Shown: one piece after another, positions 1 through 8,686 of the stretch
How the letters are laid out: the number at the start of each line of letters is the position of its first letter
Position numbering within the stretch: position 1 is the stretch's first letter
NCBI GenBank assembly: GCA_964439955.1
Contig: CAYTPX010000002.1
Location: 1 to 64,000 of the forward strand
From: UBA1794 sp964439955
GTDB taxonomy: Bacteria > Bacteroidota > Bacteroidia > Bacteroidales > Bacteroidaceae
DNA length: 64,000 bases
Direction of reading: 5' to 3'
Notes under the pieces: generated by a model
The model's database searches: none
Seen by the model: the letters and a program-made list of their open reading frames with translations, nothing else
What the model was told of the DNA's origin: nothing
Program-made: the position numbers and the translations under genes

Positions 1-772
1 CCTGCGGGTACACGTCTTTCCATTTGAGCCGTTCGATGTCGCTCCGGCGCAGCCCGGTCAGGCAGGAAAACAGGAACGCCCGTTTGACGGACGGGTAGTG
101 GCACTCCGTCCGGGCGAGCAGCCGTACCTCGTCTATGGTAAGGTACATCCGTTTCCCCTCTTCCGCCTTGATGCCCTCTATGCCCCGTACCGGGTTGTAT
201 GCGATAATCCTCTCATCGTATGCTTGGTTGCAACAGGCGCGCAGCTTGTTGAAGTATGAAACCTTGCTGTTCCGGGCGAGCGGCCTGTCCTTGACACGCT
301 CCCGGCTGTCCTCCGACCATGCGCAGGCCTCGTGTTCGAGGTAGTCCTTGAAGCCCTGCACGAAATCCCTGTCTATGTCGCGCCATTTGAGCTGTTTCAG
401 CTTCGGGCAGTATTTCAGCAGGTGTTTCAGGCAGGAATTCCAGTTGCCCCAGTTTCCCATGGCTTCGCTCTTGAACCGCTCCTTGCACATCGCCATATAG
501 TACTCGTAAAAGCTGCTTTCCTCCTTGAAGGGGGATTTGAAACCATATTCGCTGTTCCGCAATTCGACGAGCCGCTTGCCACGTATGGCCTCGGCGAGTT
601 TCAACGTTTCTTGGTTCTTCCGCTTGTCCTCCCGGCTTGTTTCAGGTACGAGGTACAATTTGAGGTATTCATACGACCTTTGGCCGTCCAGGTAGATGTC
701 AAGGTATAGGGAATACAGCCCTGACGGTGTCTTCCGCTTCCTCAGGCGGATAGGTTCTTTTGATTGTCCCAT
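1..772 (-). CDS. Tyrosine recombinase / integrase, C-terminus cut by window edge
   Basis: The 257 visible residues form the N-terminal part of a Bacteroidota-type phage integrase. An arm-type DNA-binding domain lies at about residues 1-95 (basic start, then a Tyr/Leu-rich beta-sheet region), and a helical SAM-like core-binding domain at about 105-205. The catalytic domain then begins with TGLRRSDIERLKWKDV, whose R242 is the first catalytic arginine of the family. The later Lys, H-x-x-R and nucleophilic Tyr lie beyond position 1, so activity cannot be judged. The start at 772 is the first ATG after an AT-rich leader. The gene reads away from mnmE, which ends 187 bases upstream; elements using this family often carry int next to the attachment site. 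It is probably the terminal gene of an integrative element extending left; a stand-alone int remnant is the alternative. Confidence 0.9.
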   Translation of the reverse strand, partial: MGQSKEPIRLRKRKTPSGLYSLYLDIYLDGQRSYEYLKLYLVPETSREDKRKNQETLKLAEAIRGKRLVELRNSEYGFKSPFKEESSFYEYYMAMCKERFKSEAMGNWGNWNSCLKHLLKYCPKLKQLKWRDIDRDFVQGFKDYLEHEACAWSEDSRERVKDRPLARNSKVSYFNKLRACCNQAYDERIIAYNPVRGIEGIKAEEGKRMYLTIDEVRLLARTECHYPSVKRAFLFSCLTGLRRSDIERLKWKDVYPQ

Positions 773-774
773 AA

Positions 775-827
775 TTTTGTTGTTTTTTGTTGCTTAATCT
801 GTTCAAGCAACAAAATAACAACAAAAA
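775..827. repeat. Inverted repeat in the integrase leader
   Basis: Perfect 11-base arms TTTTGTTGCTT (785-795) and AAGCAACAAAA (805-815) enclose a 9-base loop. The symmetry continues imperfectly outward through GTTG/CAAC-rich sequence to 775 and 827. It sits immediately upstream of the integrase start codon, so it could be an operator, an arm-type recombinase site or a leader hairpin. The sequence does not decide between these. Confidence 0.6.
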
Positions 828-958
828 ATCAATATAAGCAATATAAATACAGCAAAAGGATGTTTCTTTAAAAACAGATTCAATTACCTGATTACTTGAT
901 TGCTATTTCGCGTTGTTTGTACTGTATTTGCATACTGTTTGGTGTGGTAAATATTCTT

Positions 959-976
959 TCATTTGCCGATACAGAA
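959..976 (-). other. Candidate attachment-site position: last 18 bases of mnmE
   Basis: On the minus strand the gene ends TTCTGTATCGGCAAATGA. The same 18-base end of trmE/mnmE is the known chromosomal target of Salmonella genomic island 1. Here it lies 187 bases from an integrase start. No second copy is visible inside the window; it would be expected beyond the left edge if the element used this site. Inference only. Confidence 0.3.
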
Positions 977-2389
977 ATGCGCGAATATGTGTGATAATAC
1001 TTCGTTGGTAGTTATTTCACCGGCAATTTCTGCCAAATGATGGAGGCACCCGCGCAGGTCTTGTGCAATGAGGTCGCTAGGAATTTGGGCACGGAGTCCT
1101 TCCGAAACGCGGGAAATGGCTTCATAAGCACAGGATAAGGCTTCGTAGTGGCGGACATTGGTTATGATGGTTTCGCCCATTTGGATTGCTCCGGCTCCCG
1201 ACAATTCCACTAACAATTCTTTCAACTGTTCTATGTTTTGCTTGTATAAGGCGGATATGGAAATATCGTGCCATTCCTGAAGCCCGCATTCTGTTAATCT
1301 TTTCTCGATGGAGTGGGGGAGTGGGCGGTGGGGCAATGTCGATGCCGAACTTGGAAGCTGGTCGCACTTGTTTTGAACCATTATTACTTTTTTCCTGCTG
1401 AGATGCGAGCGTATCTTTTCGAAGAATGCAAGAAAGGATTCTTCCCCTTGTTGTGCGTCGTAAGCTAGTAAGATGATTTGTGCCTTGTCCATGGCCTGGA
1501 AGCTGCGTTCGATTCCCAAGTTCTCTACCGGGTCTTCAGTTTGCCTGATTCCGGCTGTGTCTATGAACCGGAAGCAGATACCGTCTATCCGCACCACGTC
1601 TTCAATAGTGTCGCGGGTCGTCCCATGGATTTCGCTGACGATGGCCTTGTCTTCGTTGAGCAAAGCATTGAGTAGAGTGGACTTGCCGGCGTTTGTTTCC
1701 CCGGTAATGGCCACCGGAATCCCTTCCTTGAGGGTATTCCCCAATTGAAACGAATCGGTCAATTGCTTGATTGCTCCTTTGATTTCTTCGCAGAGAGCCA
1801 GAAGTTCTTTCCGGTCGGCGAATTCCAGTTCTTCGTGGTCACTGAAGTCCAGTTCCAGTTCCAGAAGGGCTGTGAGTTTTAGCAACTGTTCCCTGAGGCG
1901 GTTCAAGTCCCGGCTGAATCCGCCTCTCATTTGGCTCATGGCCACGCGGTGTGCGGCTGCCGAAGTGGCAGCTATCACGTCGGCCACCGCCTCTGCTTGG
2001 CTCAAGTCCATTTTCCCGTTGAGGAAAGCCCGCTGGGTGAATTCGCCGGGCATCGCCGTGCGGCATCCTGCCCGCAGCAAAAGGCGGATTATGGAGTGCA
2101 AGATGTATTCCGAGTCGTGGCACATGAATTCCACGCTGTCCTCGCCCGTGTATGAATGGGGGGCGCGAAAGACGGAAACCAGCACCTCGTCCACGACATT
2201 CCCTTCCTCATCCTTTATCTCTCCGTGGGCTATCGTGTAACCGGCGCGTCCGGAAAGGGGGAGGCCACCCTGTCCCGGGGTAAACAGACTGTCGGCAAGC
2301 GTGATAGCTTGGCTTCCTGAAACGCGGATAATGCCGATGGCACCGCCATGGGCGGTGGCAATGGCACATATAGTGTCGTTTGAATCCAT
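959..2389 (-). CDS. mnmE: tRNA uridine-5-carboxymethylaminomethyl(34) synthesis GTPase MnmE
   Basis: This is the cytoplasmic GTPase that with MnmG modifies the wobble uridine of several tRNAs. At 476 residues it has the normal family length. The N-terminal tetrahydrofolate-binding domain starts DTICAIATAHGGAIGIIRVSG. The G domain carries the P-loop GETNAGKSTLL, the switch GTTRD, DTAG and the NKCD specificity motif. The C-terminus is the invariant FCIGK, whose Cys is essential in the family. The start at 2389 is preferred over the in-frame ATG at 2488, because a -7 box (2412-2419) lies between them and homologues begin near MDSNDT. The gene is monocistronic as far as visible and is followed by an integrase. 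Confidence 0.97.
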   Translation of the reverse strand: MDSNDTICAIATAHGGAIGIIRVSGSQAITLADSLFTPGQGGLPLSGRAGYTIAHGEIKDEEGNVVDEVLVSVFRAPHSYTGEDSVEFMCHDSEYILHSIIRLLLRAGCRTAMPGEFTQRAFLNGKMDLSQAEAVADVIAATSAAAHRVAMSQMRGGFSRDLNRLREQLLKLTALLELELDFSDHEELEFADRKELLALCEEIKGAIKQLTDSFQLGNTLKEGIPVAITGETNAGKSTLLNALLNEDKAIVSEIHGTTRDTIEDVVRIDGICFRFIDTAGIRQTEDPVENLGIERSFQAMDKAQIILLAYDAQQGEESFLAFFEKIRSHLSRKKVIMVQNKCDQLPSSASTLPHRPLPHSIEKRLTECGLQEWHDISISALYKQNIEQLKELLVELSGAGAIQMGETIITNVRHYEALSCAYEAISRVSEGLRAQIPSDLIAQDLRGCLHHLAEIAGEITTNEVLSHIFAHFCIGK

Positions 2390-2411
2390 CAGTGTCGTTT
2401 TTTCCTTTGTG

Positions 2412-2443
2412 CAAAAGTACATCATAATCAGGAAGACTGCAAC
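2412..2443 (-). promoter_or_regulatory. Bacteroides-type promoter of mnmE
   Basis: On the minus strand, TACTTTTG (2419-2412) fits the -7 consensus TAnnTTTG. GTTG (2443-2440) lies 20 bases upstream, matching the -33 element spacing of 19-21. Transcription should start around 2407, which fixes the mnmE start at 2389. Confidence 0.7.
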
Positions 2444-2849
2444 TCCATCTCTTCCCCTTTCACGTGGTCGGCTGTCGTGTTCTCGCATTGGGCGAGCCCG
2501 TATGGCCGTTCATTCTAGCCTATGGACAGCAAGCAAAATTATACCCTTGGCTCTATCGTGAAATCATGGGTAAGTTTCCCATCCTTGTTGCAATGGATGT
2601 AGTAATTTGCGCTTGCGCTTTTTTATCTGACATCCATATTCCTTATTTGGAAGTGGGAGGCATTCATTCCTGTGAATGCGGCACAAAACATCCCACTGCA
2701 GGAAAGAATTATATTAAGCTTGCTAAAAACAGGGGGGCAGCAAGGTTGGGTAAAAAGGGGAAAAGTTGAAAACCGGATAAGACAACCGATATCTATTGGA
2801 TATCCTGCAAAATTTAGATGCGTTTGCTTTGGAAAAACTCGCAGATTAT
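2444..2849. other. Gene-free stretch with a nested hairpin
   Basis: No credible reading frame is seen. An inner hairpin GCATTCA/TGAATGC (2660-2666 with 2673-2679) sits inside outer arms GTGGGA (2653-2658) and TCCCAC (2691-2696). No family is recognised, and no clear T-run follows on either strand. Confidence 0.4.
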
Positions 2850-2880
2850 TTTGCTAACCGAAAATATTACCCTATCTTTG
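2850..2880 (+). promoter_or_regulatory. Promoter of tRNA-Pro
   Basis: TTTG at 2850-2853, then 19 bases, then TATCTTTG at 2873-2880: an exact match to the Bacteroides -33/-7 consensus. It lies 17 bases before the tRNA. Confidence 0.85.
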
Positions 2881-2897
2881 CAGCCGAAAAAGAAAAA

Positions 2898-2970
2898 CGG
2901 AATGTAGCGCAGTTGGTAGCGCACTACGTTCGGGACGTAGGGGTCGGGCGTTCGAGTCGCCTCATTCCGA
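2898..2970 (+). tRNA. tRNA-Pro (anticodon CGG)
   Basis: The 73-base cloverleaf has acceptor arms CGGAATG and CATTCCG with discriminator A. The D-arm is GCGCAGTTGGTAGCGC. The anticodon arm CTACG-TTCGGGA-CGTAG carries CGG, and the T-arm contains GTTCGAGTC. CCA is not encoded (CAC follows). It reads CCG proline codons. It is a single gene with its own promoter and a terminator directly behind. Confidence 0.97.
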
Positions 2971-2976
2971 CACAAG

Positions 2977-3010
2977 GCGAAGACTGAAGCAATTCGGTCT
3001 TCGCTATTTT
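2977..3010 (+). terminator. Intrinsic terminator of tRNA-Pro
   Basis: A 12-pair stem running from GCGAAGAC (2977-2984) to GTCTTCGC (2997-3004) contains one G-T pair, has a GCAA tetraloop, and is followed by a T-rich tail. Confidence 0.9.
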
Positions 3011-3279
3011 TTCTGGTTTGTATGTATTCTTTGGGGATATTTCCTGCAGGGCAGGTTCGTCTCCTGACCCATACAGTTCTTTGAAACGATAAAAAAACAT
3101 TTCCGCCGTAGCCCATAATCTTGCAGGTGCGTGGCACGTTACCAAAAATGCCGGAATAGCCCAAACAATCCCAACTTGTTCTTGATGGCTTTTCCTGATG
3201 TGGTCCTAAACGAAAGGATATAATGTTATAAGACAAAAGAATCTGCGGACATGTTGCACAACTATTCGTTTTTTATGCG

Positions 3280-3287
3280 TACCTTTG
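3280..3287 (+). promoter_or_regulatory. -7 box before the acyl-CoA synthetase operon
   Basis: TACCTTTG matches TAnnTTTG. A possible -33 TTG lies at 3254-3256, with spacing 23, slightly long. The 3011-3279 stretch upstream holds no gene that I can support. Confidence 0.6.
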
Positions 3288-3330
3288 CCTTCTCTTGTTG
3301 GCCGGCTTCCTCAATTTAGTTAGTTAGATA

Positions 3331-4998
3331 ATGGACAAGATAGACAGTTTCATCGGAAAAATAGAACAAAGCATCATACAAAATTGGGCACGGAACGCTT
3401 TGACGGATTATCGGGGAGTCACGTTGCAATACAATGATTTGGCCCGAAGGATTGAAAAATACCACATTATTTTTAAGAATTGCGGCATCCAGCCCGGCGA
3501 TAGGATAGCCTTATGCAGCCGGAACTGCGCGGCGTGGTGCGTAACCTTCTTGGCTACCGTGACTTATCGTGCGGTCATCGTACCTATCCTGCACGAATTC
3601 AAGCCCGATAACATCCATACGATTGTCAACCACAGCGAGGCACGCCTGCTTTTTGTAGGCGATGTGGTGTGGGAGGGACTCAACGAGGAAGCCATGCCCC
3701 ATGTGGAGGGAATAATAGACATTAGCTCTTTCACTCCCGTCGTAGACCGGACAGGAAAGCTCGCCCAGACTTTTAACCACCTGAACGAACTCTTCGGGAA
3801 GAAATTCCCCTATAAGTTCCGTCCGGAACATATACACTACGAACGGGAGACTTCATCAGAAGACATGGCACTCATCAATTATACGTCGGGCACGACGGGT
3901 TACTCGAAAGGGGTGATGCTACCTTACCGGAGTCTTTCATCCAATGTCGATTACTGCGCCCGGATGATTCGCCTAAACCCCGGAGACCACATTGTCTCCA
4001 TGTTGCCCATGGGACATGTATTCGGCATGATGTACGATTTCCTCTATGGCATTTCGGCCGGTGCACACCTCTATTTCCTGACACGCATGCCGTCGCCGAA
4101 AATCATCATGCAGTCTTTCCCGGAAATACGCCCCCGGGTCATCTCAACCGTACCGCTGGTGGTGGAGAAAATCATCAAGAAATTTATTTTGCCACGCATT
4201 GAGAATCCCTTGGGTAAGTTGCTCTTCCAACTCCCGGTCATCAGCGATGTGTTGAAAACCAAGGCACGGGAAGTGGCAATGAACGCATTTGGAGGGAACT
4301 TTGAAGAAATCATTATAGGAGGAGCCCCCTTCAATTCCGAGATAGAAGCTTTCCTAAAGAAAATCGGCTTCCCATATACGATAGCCTACGGGATGACAGA
4401 ATGCGGCCCGATTATCTGCTCTTCCCGATGGGAAGACCTCAAGCAGACCTCTTGTGGCACACCTGCCGACAACATGGAGGTACGCATCGATTCGCCTGAC
4501 CCCTATAACGAGCCCGGCGAAGTGATATGCCGAGGGGCCAACATGATGCTCGGCTACTACAAGAACCCGGAAGCAACTGCCCAAACCATCGACCAATACG
4601 GTTGGCTGCACACTGGCGATTTAGGCTTGATGGACGAGGAAGGGCATATATATATAAAAGGTAGGCGCAAAAACATGCTCCTCACTTCATCGGGCCAAAA
4701 CATCTACCCGGAAGAGATCGAGTCGATGCTGAACAACATGCCCTACGTAAGCGAGTCACTTGTCGTATTGCAGAACAACAAACTCGTAGCATTGATTTAT
4801 CCCGATTTCGACGATGCACAGGCAAACAACCTGTCGCAGGCCGATTTGGAAAAGGTTATGGAAGAAAACCGGGTGATGCTCAACGCCAACCTCCCCAAGT
4901 TCGCCCAAATAGCCAAATACAAGATCTATCCGGAAGAATTTGAAAAGACTGCCAAACGGAGCATCAAACGTTTCCTCTACCAAGAAGCGAAAGGATAA
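3331..4998 (+). CDS. AMP-binding acyl-CoA synthetase (FadD-like)
   Basis: This 555-residue adenylate-forming enzyme should activate a carboxylic acid, probably a fatty acid, to acyl-AMP and then acyl-CoA. The P-loop-like motif YTSGTTGYSKGVMLP lies at about residues 184-198. It is followed by YGMTECGP, the ATP-binding GWLHTGDLG, and the hinge GRRKNMLLTSSGQNIYPEEIE-type region. A C-terminal Lys cluster (TAKRSIKRF) supplies the usual catalytic lysine candidate. There is no signal peptide, so it is cytoplasmic. It is the first gene of a tight run with fabD (43 bases apart), a patatin-like lipase and a GH13 enzyme, which supports a fatty-acid substrate. Exact chain length is not inferable. Confidence 0.88.
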   Translation: MDKIDSFIGKIEQSIIQNWARNALTDYRGVTLQYNDLARRIEKYHIIFKNCGIQPGDRIALCSRNCAAWCVTFLATVTYRAVIVPILHEFKPDNIHTIVNHSEARLLFVGDVVWEGLNEEAMPHVEGIIDISSFTPVVDRTGKLAQTFNHLNELFGKKFPYKFRPEHIHYERETSSEDMALINYTSGTTGYSKGVMLPYRSLSSNVDYCARMIRLNPGDHIVSMLPMGHVFGMMYDFLYGISAGAHLYFLTRMPSPKIIMQSFPEIRPRVISTVPLVVEKIIKKFILPRIENPLGKLLFQLPVISDVLKTKAREVAMNAFGGNFEEIIIGGAPFNSEIEAFLKKIGFPYTIAYGMTECGPIICSSRWEDLKQTSCGTPADNMEVRIDSPDPYNEPGEVICRGANMMLGYYKNPEATAQTIDQYGWLHTGDLGLMDEEGHIYIKGRRKNMLLTSSGQNIYPEEIESMLNNMPYVSESLVVLQNNKLVALIYPDFDDAQANNLSQADLEKVMEENRVMLNANLPKFAQIAKYKIYPEEFEKTAKRSIKRFLYQEAKG

Positions 4999-5041
4999 AA
5001 AAGCATTTTCTAACATAAACTATAAATAGATATTCCAAGAA

Positions 5042-5932
5042 ATGAAAGCATTTGTTTTCCCTGGGCAAGGCGCCCAATTCTCGGGAATGGGCAAGGAACT
5101 CTATGAGAACTCGCCCAAAGCGGGAGAATTGTTTGAAAAAGCGAACGAAACTTTAGGTTTCCGCATCACGGACATCATGTTCAACGGGACAGATGAGGAC
5201 TTGCGCCAAACAAAAGTGACCCAACCCGCCGTATTCCTCCACTCCGTAATCTCGGCATTGTGCATGGGCGACAAGTTCCAGCCCGACATGGCCGCAGGCC
5301 ACTCCTTGGGCGAATTTTCCGCTTTAGTAGCTGCGGGCGCGCTCTCCTTCGAAGACGGGCTCAAATTAGTCTATGCCCGCGCAATGGCCATGCAAAAGGC
5401 TTGTGAGGCTACTCCTTCCACTATGGCAGCCATCATAGCCCTTCCTGACGGGACGGTAGAAGAAATCTGCGCTAAGGTAAACGCTGAAGTGGGAGTCTGC
5501 GTAGCGGCCAATTACAACTGTCCGGGGCAAATCGTAATCTCGGGTTCAGTGGAAGCCATCAATGCAGCTTGTGAGCAGCTCAAGGCGGCTGGGGCCAAAC
5601 GGGCATTACCCCTCAAGGTCGGCGGAGCCTTCCATTCCCCGCTCATGCAGCCTGCGAAGGAAGAACTGGAGACCGCGATACAGGCTACCCAGTTCCATAC
5701 CCCCAAATGTCCTATATACCAAAACGTAGACGGGAAGCCACACACCGATCCGAAAGAAATCAAGGCTAATCTCGTAGCACAGCTGACATCCAGTGTCCGC
5801 TGGACGCAAACCGTACAGAACATGGTGGCCGACGGGGCCGACGACTTCACCGAGTGCGGGCCGGGGGCTGTCTTGCAAGGCCTCATCAAGAAAATCGCCA
5901 AAGAAGTGAATTCCCACGGCATCGAGGCATGA
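5042..5932 (+). CDS. fabD: Malonyl-CoA:ACP transacylase
   Basis: FabD loads malonyl units from CoA onto acyl carrier protein for fatty acid synthesis in the cytoplasm. At 296 residues it has typical length. FPGQGAQ stands at the N-terminus, the nucleophile motif GHSLGE has Ser88, and GGAFHSPLM has the catalytic His198. No KS or other domain is fused. It sits between an acyl-CoA synthetase and a patatin-like lipase (24 bases downstream), making a small fatty-acid activation/synthesis/hydrolysis cluster. Confidence 0.96.
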   Translation: MKAFVFPGQGAQFSGMGKELYENSPKAGELFEKANETLGFRITDIMFNGTDEDLRQTKVTQPAVFLHSVISALCMGDKFQPDMAAGHSLGEFSALVAAGALSFEDGLKLVYARAMAMQKACEATPSTMAAIIALPDGTVEEICAKVNAEVGVCVAANYNCPGQIVISGSVEAINAACEQLKAAGAKRALPLKVGGAFHSPLMQPAKEELETAIQATQFHTPKCPIYQNVDGKPHTDPKEIKANLVAQLTSSVRWTQTVQNMVADGADDFTECGPGAVLQGLIKKIAKEVNSHGIEA

Positions 5933-5956
5933 AAAGACAACAAGTGATGTTCTGAT

Positions 5957-6760
5957 ATGCCATTCGACTATGAAATCGGGTATGCACTCAGTGGAGGATT
6001 CATAAAAGGATTCGCACACTTAGGGGCTGTACAAGCCCTTTTGGAGCATGACATACACCCCAACATCATATCAGGTGTAAGCGCCGGCGCATTGGCCGGC
6101 GCTTTCCTTGCCGACGGAAATGAACCGTACCGGTGCTTGGATTTTTTCAGCGGGCATAGCTTCAGGGATTTGACCAAACTGTCCTTTTCCTCCTCCGGCA
6201 TATTCTCTTTGGAACCTTTCATCCAATTCTTGAGGGATAACCTGAAAGTCCAGCGGATTGAAAACTTGCGGATTCCGCTCATCATCGTGGCTACAGACTT
6301 GGACAACGGGTGCAGTGCCCTTTTCCGGGAAGGCGATTTAGCAAAATGCTTAGCTGCTTCGTGCGCCATGCCCATACTCTTCATGCCGGAGGAGATTGAA
6401 GGGATTACCTATGTAGACGGAGGCATATTGAAAAACCTCCCCGTCTCCACCATCCGGGACATGTGCCGCCAGGTGGTTGCCATCAACGTCAGCCCCCTGC
6501 AGGCCCATAAGTATAAGAAAAACCTATGGAACATCGCATTGCGCACCTACCATTTCATGTTCGAGTCCAACAGCATACCCGAACGTGAATTAGCCGACCT
6601 GCTCATCGAATCCAACAATTTGTACGGCTACAGCAACACCGAATTGGAGAAAGCTGAGGAAATCTTCATCCAAGGATACAACGCAAGCAAAGAACTTATC
6701 AACCACAACCTTCAGACATACAAGCAAATATGGACACCCAAGAAAGGACTACAAAGCTAA
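5957..6760 (+). CDS. Patatin-like phospholipase family protein
   Basis: This 267-residue protein has the patatin serine hydrolase fold. The glycine-rich oxyanion-hole segment SGGFIKGFAHLG is at about residues 12-23. The nucleophile elbow is GVSAG with Ser42, and the DGG motif provides Asp154, completing the Ser-Asp dyad. It resembles the RssA/YchK group of soluble bacterial patatins, without signal peptide or membrane anchor, so a cytoplasmic acyl-ester hydrolase is expected. The substrate is unknown. Its last 31 bases overlap the start of the next gene in another frame, implying translational coupling. Confidence 0.88.
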   Translation: MPFDYEIGYALSGGFIKGFAHLGAVQALLEHDIHPNIISGVSAGALAGAFLADGNEPYRCLDFFSGHSFRDLTKLSFSSSGIFSLEPFIQFLRDNLKVQRIENLRIPLIIVATDLDNGCSALFREGDLAKCLAASCAMPILFMPEEIEGITYVDGGILKNLPVSTIRDMCRQVVAINVSPLQAHKYKKNLWNIALRTYHFMFESNSIPERELADLLIESNNLYGYSNTELEKAEEIFIQGYNASKELINHNLQTYKQIWTPKKGLQS

Positions 6761-8451
6761 TCATCTACCAAGTTTTTACCCGCCTTTTCGGAAATTCAAA
6801 CGGCAACGGCTGTAAAGCCAACGGGACCCTCGGGGAAAACGGCTGCGGGAAGTTTGCCGACTTCACCCTTCCCGCCCTGCGGAGCATCAAGCAGCTGGGG
6901 GCGACGCACGTTTGGTACACGGGAATCATTGCCCACGCTTCGCGTACCAATTATTCGGCTTACGGGATTCCCGCCAACCACCCTGCCATTGTGAAAGGGA
7001 ATGCGGGTTCTCCTTACGCCATCCGTGACTATTATGACGTAGACCCGGACTTGGCGGTAAACGTAGAGAAGCGAATGGAAGAATTCCAAGCGCTCGTCGA
7101 ACGCAGCCACAAAGCCGGGCTGGGCGTCATTGTCGATTTCGTCCCCAACCATGTCTCCCGGCAATACTATTCCATTAACAAGCCGCGCCAAATCGCCGAT
7201 CTGGGGGAAAAGGACGACAAGGGGAAAGCATTCGACCCGCAAAACAATTTCTACTACATCCCGGGATCTCCACTGCAAGGCCGGTTCGACATGCAAGCGG
7301 GTGCCCCTTTCTCTTATTCGGAAGTCCCGGCAAAGGCTACGGGAAACGACCGTTTCGACCCATTCCCCGAGATGAATGACTGGTATGAGACCGTGAAATT
7401 GAATTACGGCCGCGACTATTGCGGGAACGCGACTTGCTTCGATCCGATTCCCGACACGTGGAAAAAGATGACCCACATCCTTCTCTTTTGGGCGGAAAAG
7501 GGAATCGACGCGTTCCGCTGCGACATGGCCGAAATGGTGCCGGTAGAATTCTGGCATTACGCCATTGCCCGGGTAAAGGAACAATATCCAGACATAATAT
7601 TCATCGCTGAGATATATAACCCCGCCGCCTACCGTTCCTACATCGGGTTCGGAGGTTTCGATTACCTGTACGACAAAGTCGGGTTGTACGACACGCTCCG
7701 CGCCGTAACCTGTGGATATGCCCCTGCGCGGGCCATCACCGGATGCTGGCAGAGCACCGACGGCTTGCAACCGCACCTGCTCAATTTCCTCGAAAACCAC
7801 GACGAACAGCGCATTGCCTCCGACTTCTTTGCCGGGAGCGCGGGAAAAGCCCTGCCCGCCTTGCTCGTCTCGGCGCTAATCAACGTCAGCCCGTTCATGG
7901 TTTATTTCGGCCAAGAGCTTGGCGAACGGGGCATGGATGCCGAGGGGTTCAGCGGGTTAGACGGGCGCACGACCATCTTCGACTATTGGGCATTGCCCTC
8001 CATGTCTCGTTGGAAAGGGCAAGGCCGTTACGATGAGCAGCACCTCTCCGAAGAGGAGCGCGCCATCCGGAAATACTACTGCATGGTTCTCAACCTTCCC
8101 CAAAGGGAATCGGCCATAAGCCAAGGTGCTTTTTACGATTTGATGTATGCCAATCCCGACAGCCCGGCTTTTGACGGGAACCATGTCTATACTTGGTTGC
8201 GTAAACACGGGAACACCTTGCTGCTCATCGCCGCCAACTTTTCCGACGAGGCCAAAGAGACCGAAATCAGAATCCCGGAACATGCCTTCCAATTCCTGCA
8301 ATTACCCACCGGCAAGCGGAAAGTACACGACCTCCTCTCCGGGGATTCGTTATCCCTGCCCCTTGCCCCCGACACCCCGATCCCGGTTTCCCTGCCCGCA
8401 CGCGGAGGGAGAATCCTGAAGTTCACCCTGCAAAGGGGCCGCCGGCAATGA
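6730..8451 (+). CDS. GH13 alpha-amylase family glycosidase
   Basis: This 573-residue (beta/alpha)8 glycoside hydrolase acts on alpha-glucans. Conserved region I is DFVPNH. Region II, FRCDMAE, carries the nucleophile Asp265. Region III, FIAEIYN, carries the acid/base Glu294. Region IV, FLENHDEQR, carries Asp358. The C-terminus looks like the usual beta-sandwich. There is no signal peptide, so it likely acts on cytoplasmic glycogen or maltodextrin, in keeping with the pfkA gene downstream. The ATG at 6730 lies inside the patatin gene; the first residues MDTQERTTKLIIYQVF lead directly into the first beta strand, so a later start would truncate the barrel. The exact specificity is not predictable. 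Confidence 0.9.
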   Translation: MDTQERTTKLIIYQVFTRLFGNSNGNGCKANGTLGENGCGKFADFTLPALRSIKQLGATHVWYTGIIAHASRTNYSAYGIPANHPAIVKGNAGSPYAIRDYYDVDPDLAVNVEKRMEEFQALVERSHKAGLGVIVDFVPNHVSRQYYSINKPRQIADLGEKDDKGKAFDPQNNFYYIPGSPLQGRFDMQAGAPFSYSEVPAKATGNDRFDPFPEMNDWYETVKLNYGRDYCGNATCFDPIPDTWKKMTHILLFWAEKGIDAFRCDMAEMVPVEFWHYAIARVKEQYPDIIFIAEIYNPAAYRSYIGFGGFDYLYDKVGLYDTLRAVTCGYAPARAITGCWQSTDGLQPHLLNFLENHDEQRIASDFFAGSAGKALPALLVSALINVSPFMVYFGQELGERGMDAEGFSGLDGRTTIFDYWALPSMSRWKGQGRYDEQHLSEEERAIRKYYCMVLNLPQRESAISQGAFYDLMYANPDSPAFDGNHVYTWLRKHGNTLLLIAANFSDEAKETEIRIPEHAFQFLQLPTGKRKVHDLLSGDSLSLPLAPDTPIPVSLPARGGRILKFTLQRGRRQ

Positions 8452-8614
8452 GGCCATGGGGCAAACCGGACGTCCTGAAAGCCTCCAGGACAGGAAGAAA
8501 CGAGCTGTGGCAAAAGCAATACAAAACGATGTCATTGGGAAGAATAGCCGCAAAGAAGAGGCATCCGTGCCTCTCTTTGTAGGCGAAAAATTTCCCCATA
8601 CCGATTTTTCAGAG

Positions 8615-8622
8615 TACTTTTG
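8615..8622 (+). promoter_or_regulatory. -7 box of pfkA
   Basis: TACTTTTG fits TAnnTTTG and lies 64 bases before the pfkA ATG. No good -33 TTTG is visible at 19-21 bases upstream. Confidence 0.5.
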
Positions 8623-8686
8623 CCAAGCAAAATAAGGACAATACTACCACACATAAAGGGATTTACTACCAAACGAAAATAAAACT

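Noticed and set aside
2390..2488. Longer N-terminus for MnmE (start at 2488)
   Set aside because: The extra 33 residues would be upstream of the promoter -7 box and are not part of the family.
2814..3236. 140-codon minus-strand frame across the tRNA-Pro gene
   Set aside because: It is antisense to the tRNA and includes the familiar false-protein string produced by reading tRNA-Pro backwards (RNEATRTPDPYVPN).
6796..7800. 334-codon minus-strand frame
   Set aside because: Mirror frame of the GH13 gene, whose catalytic motifs prove the plus-strand reading; no domain or promoter of its own.
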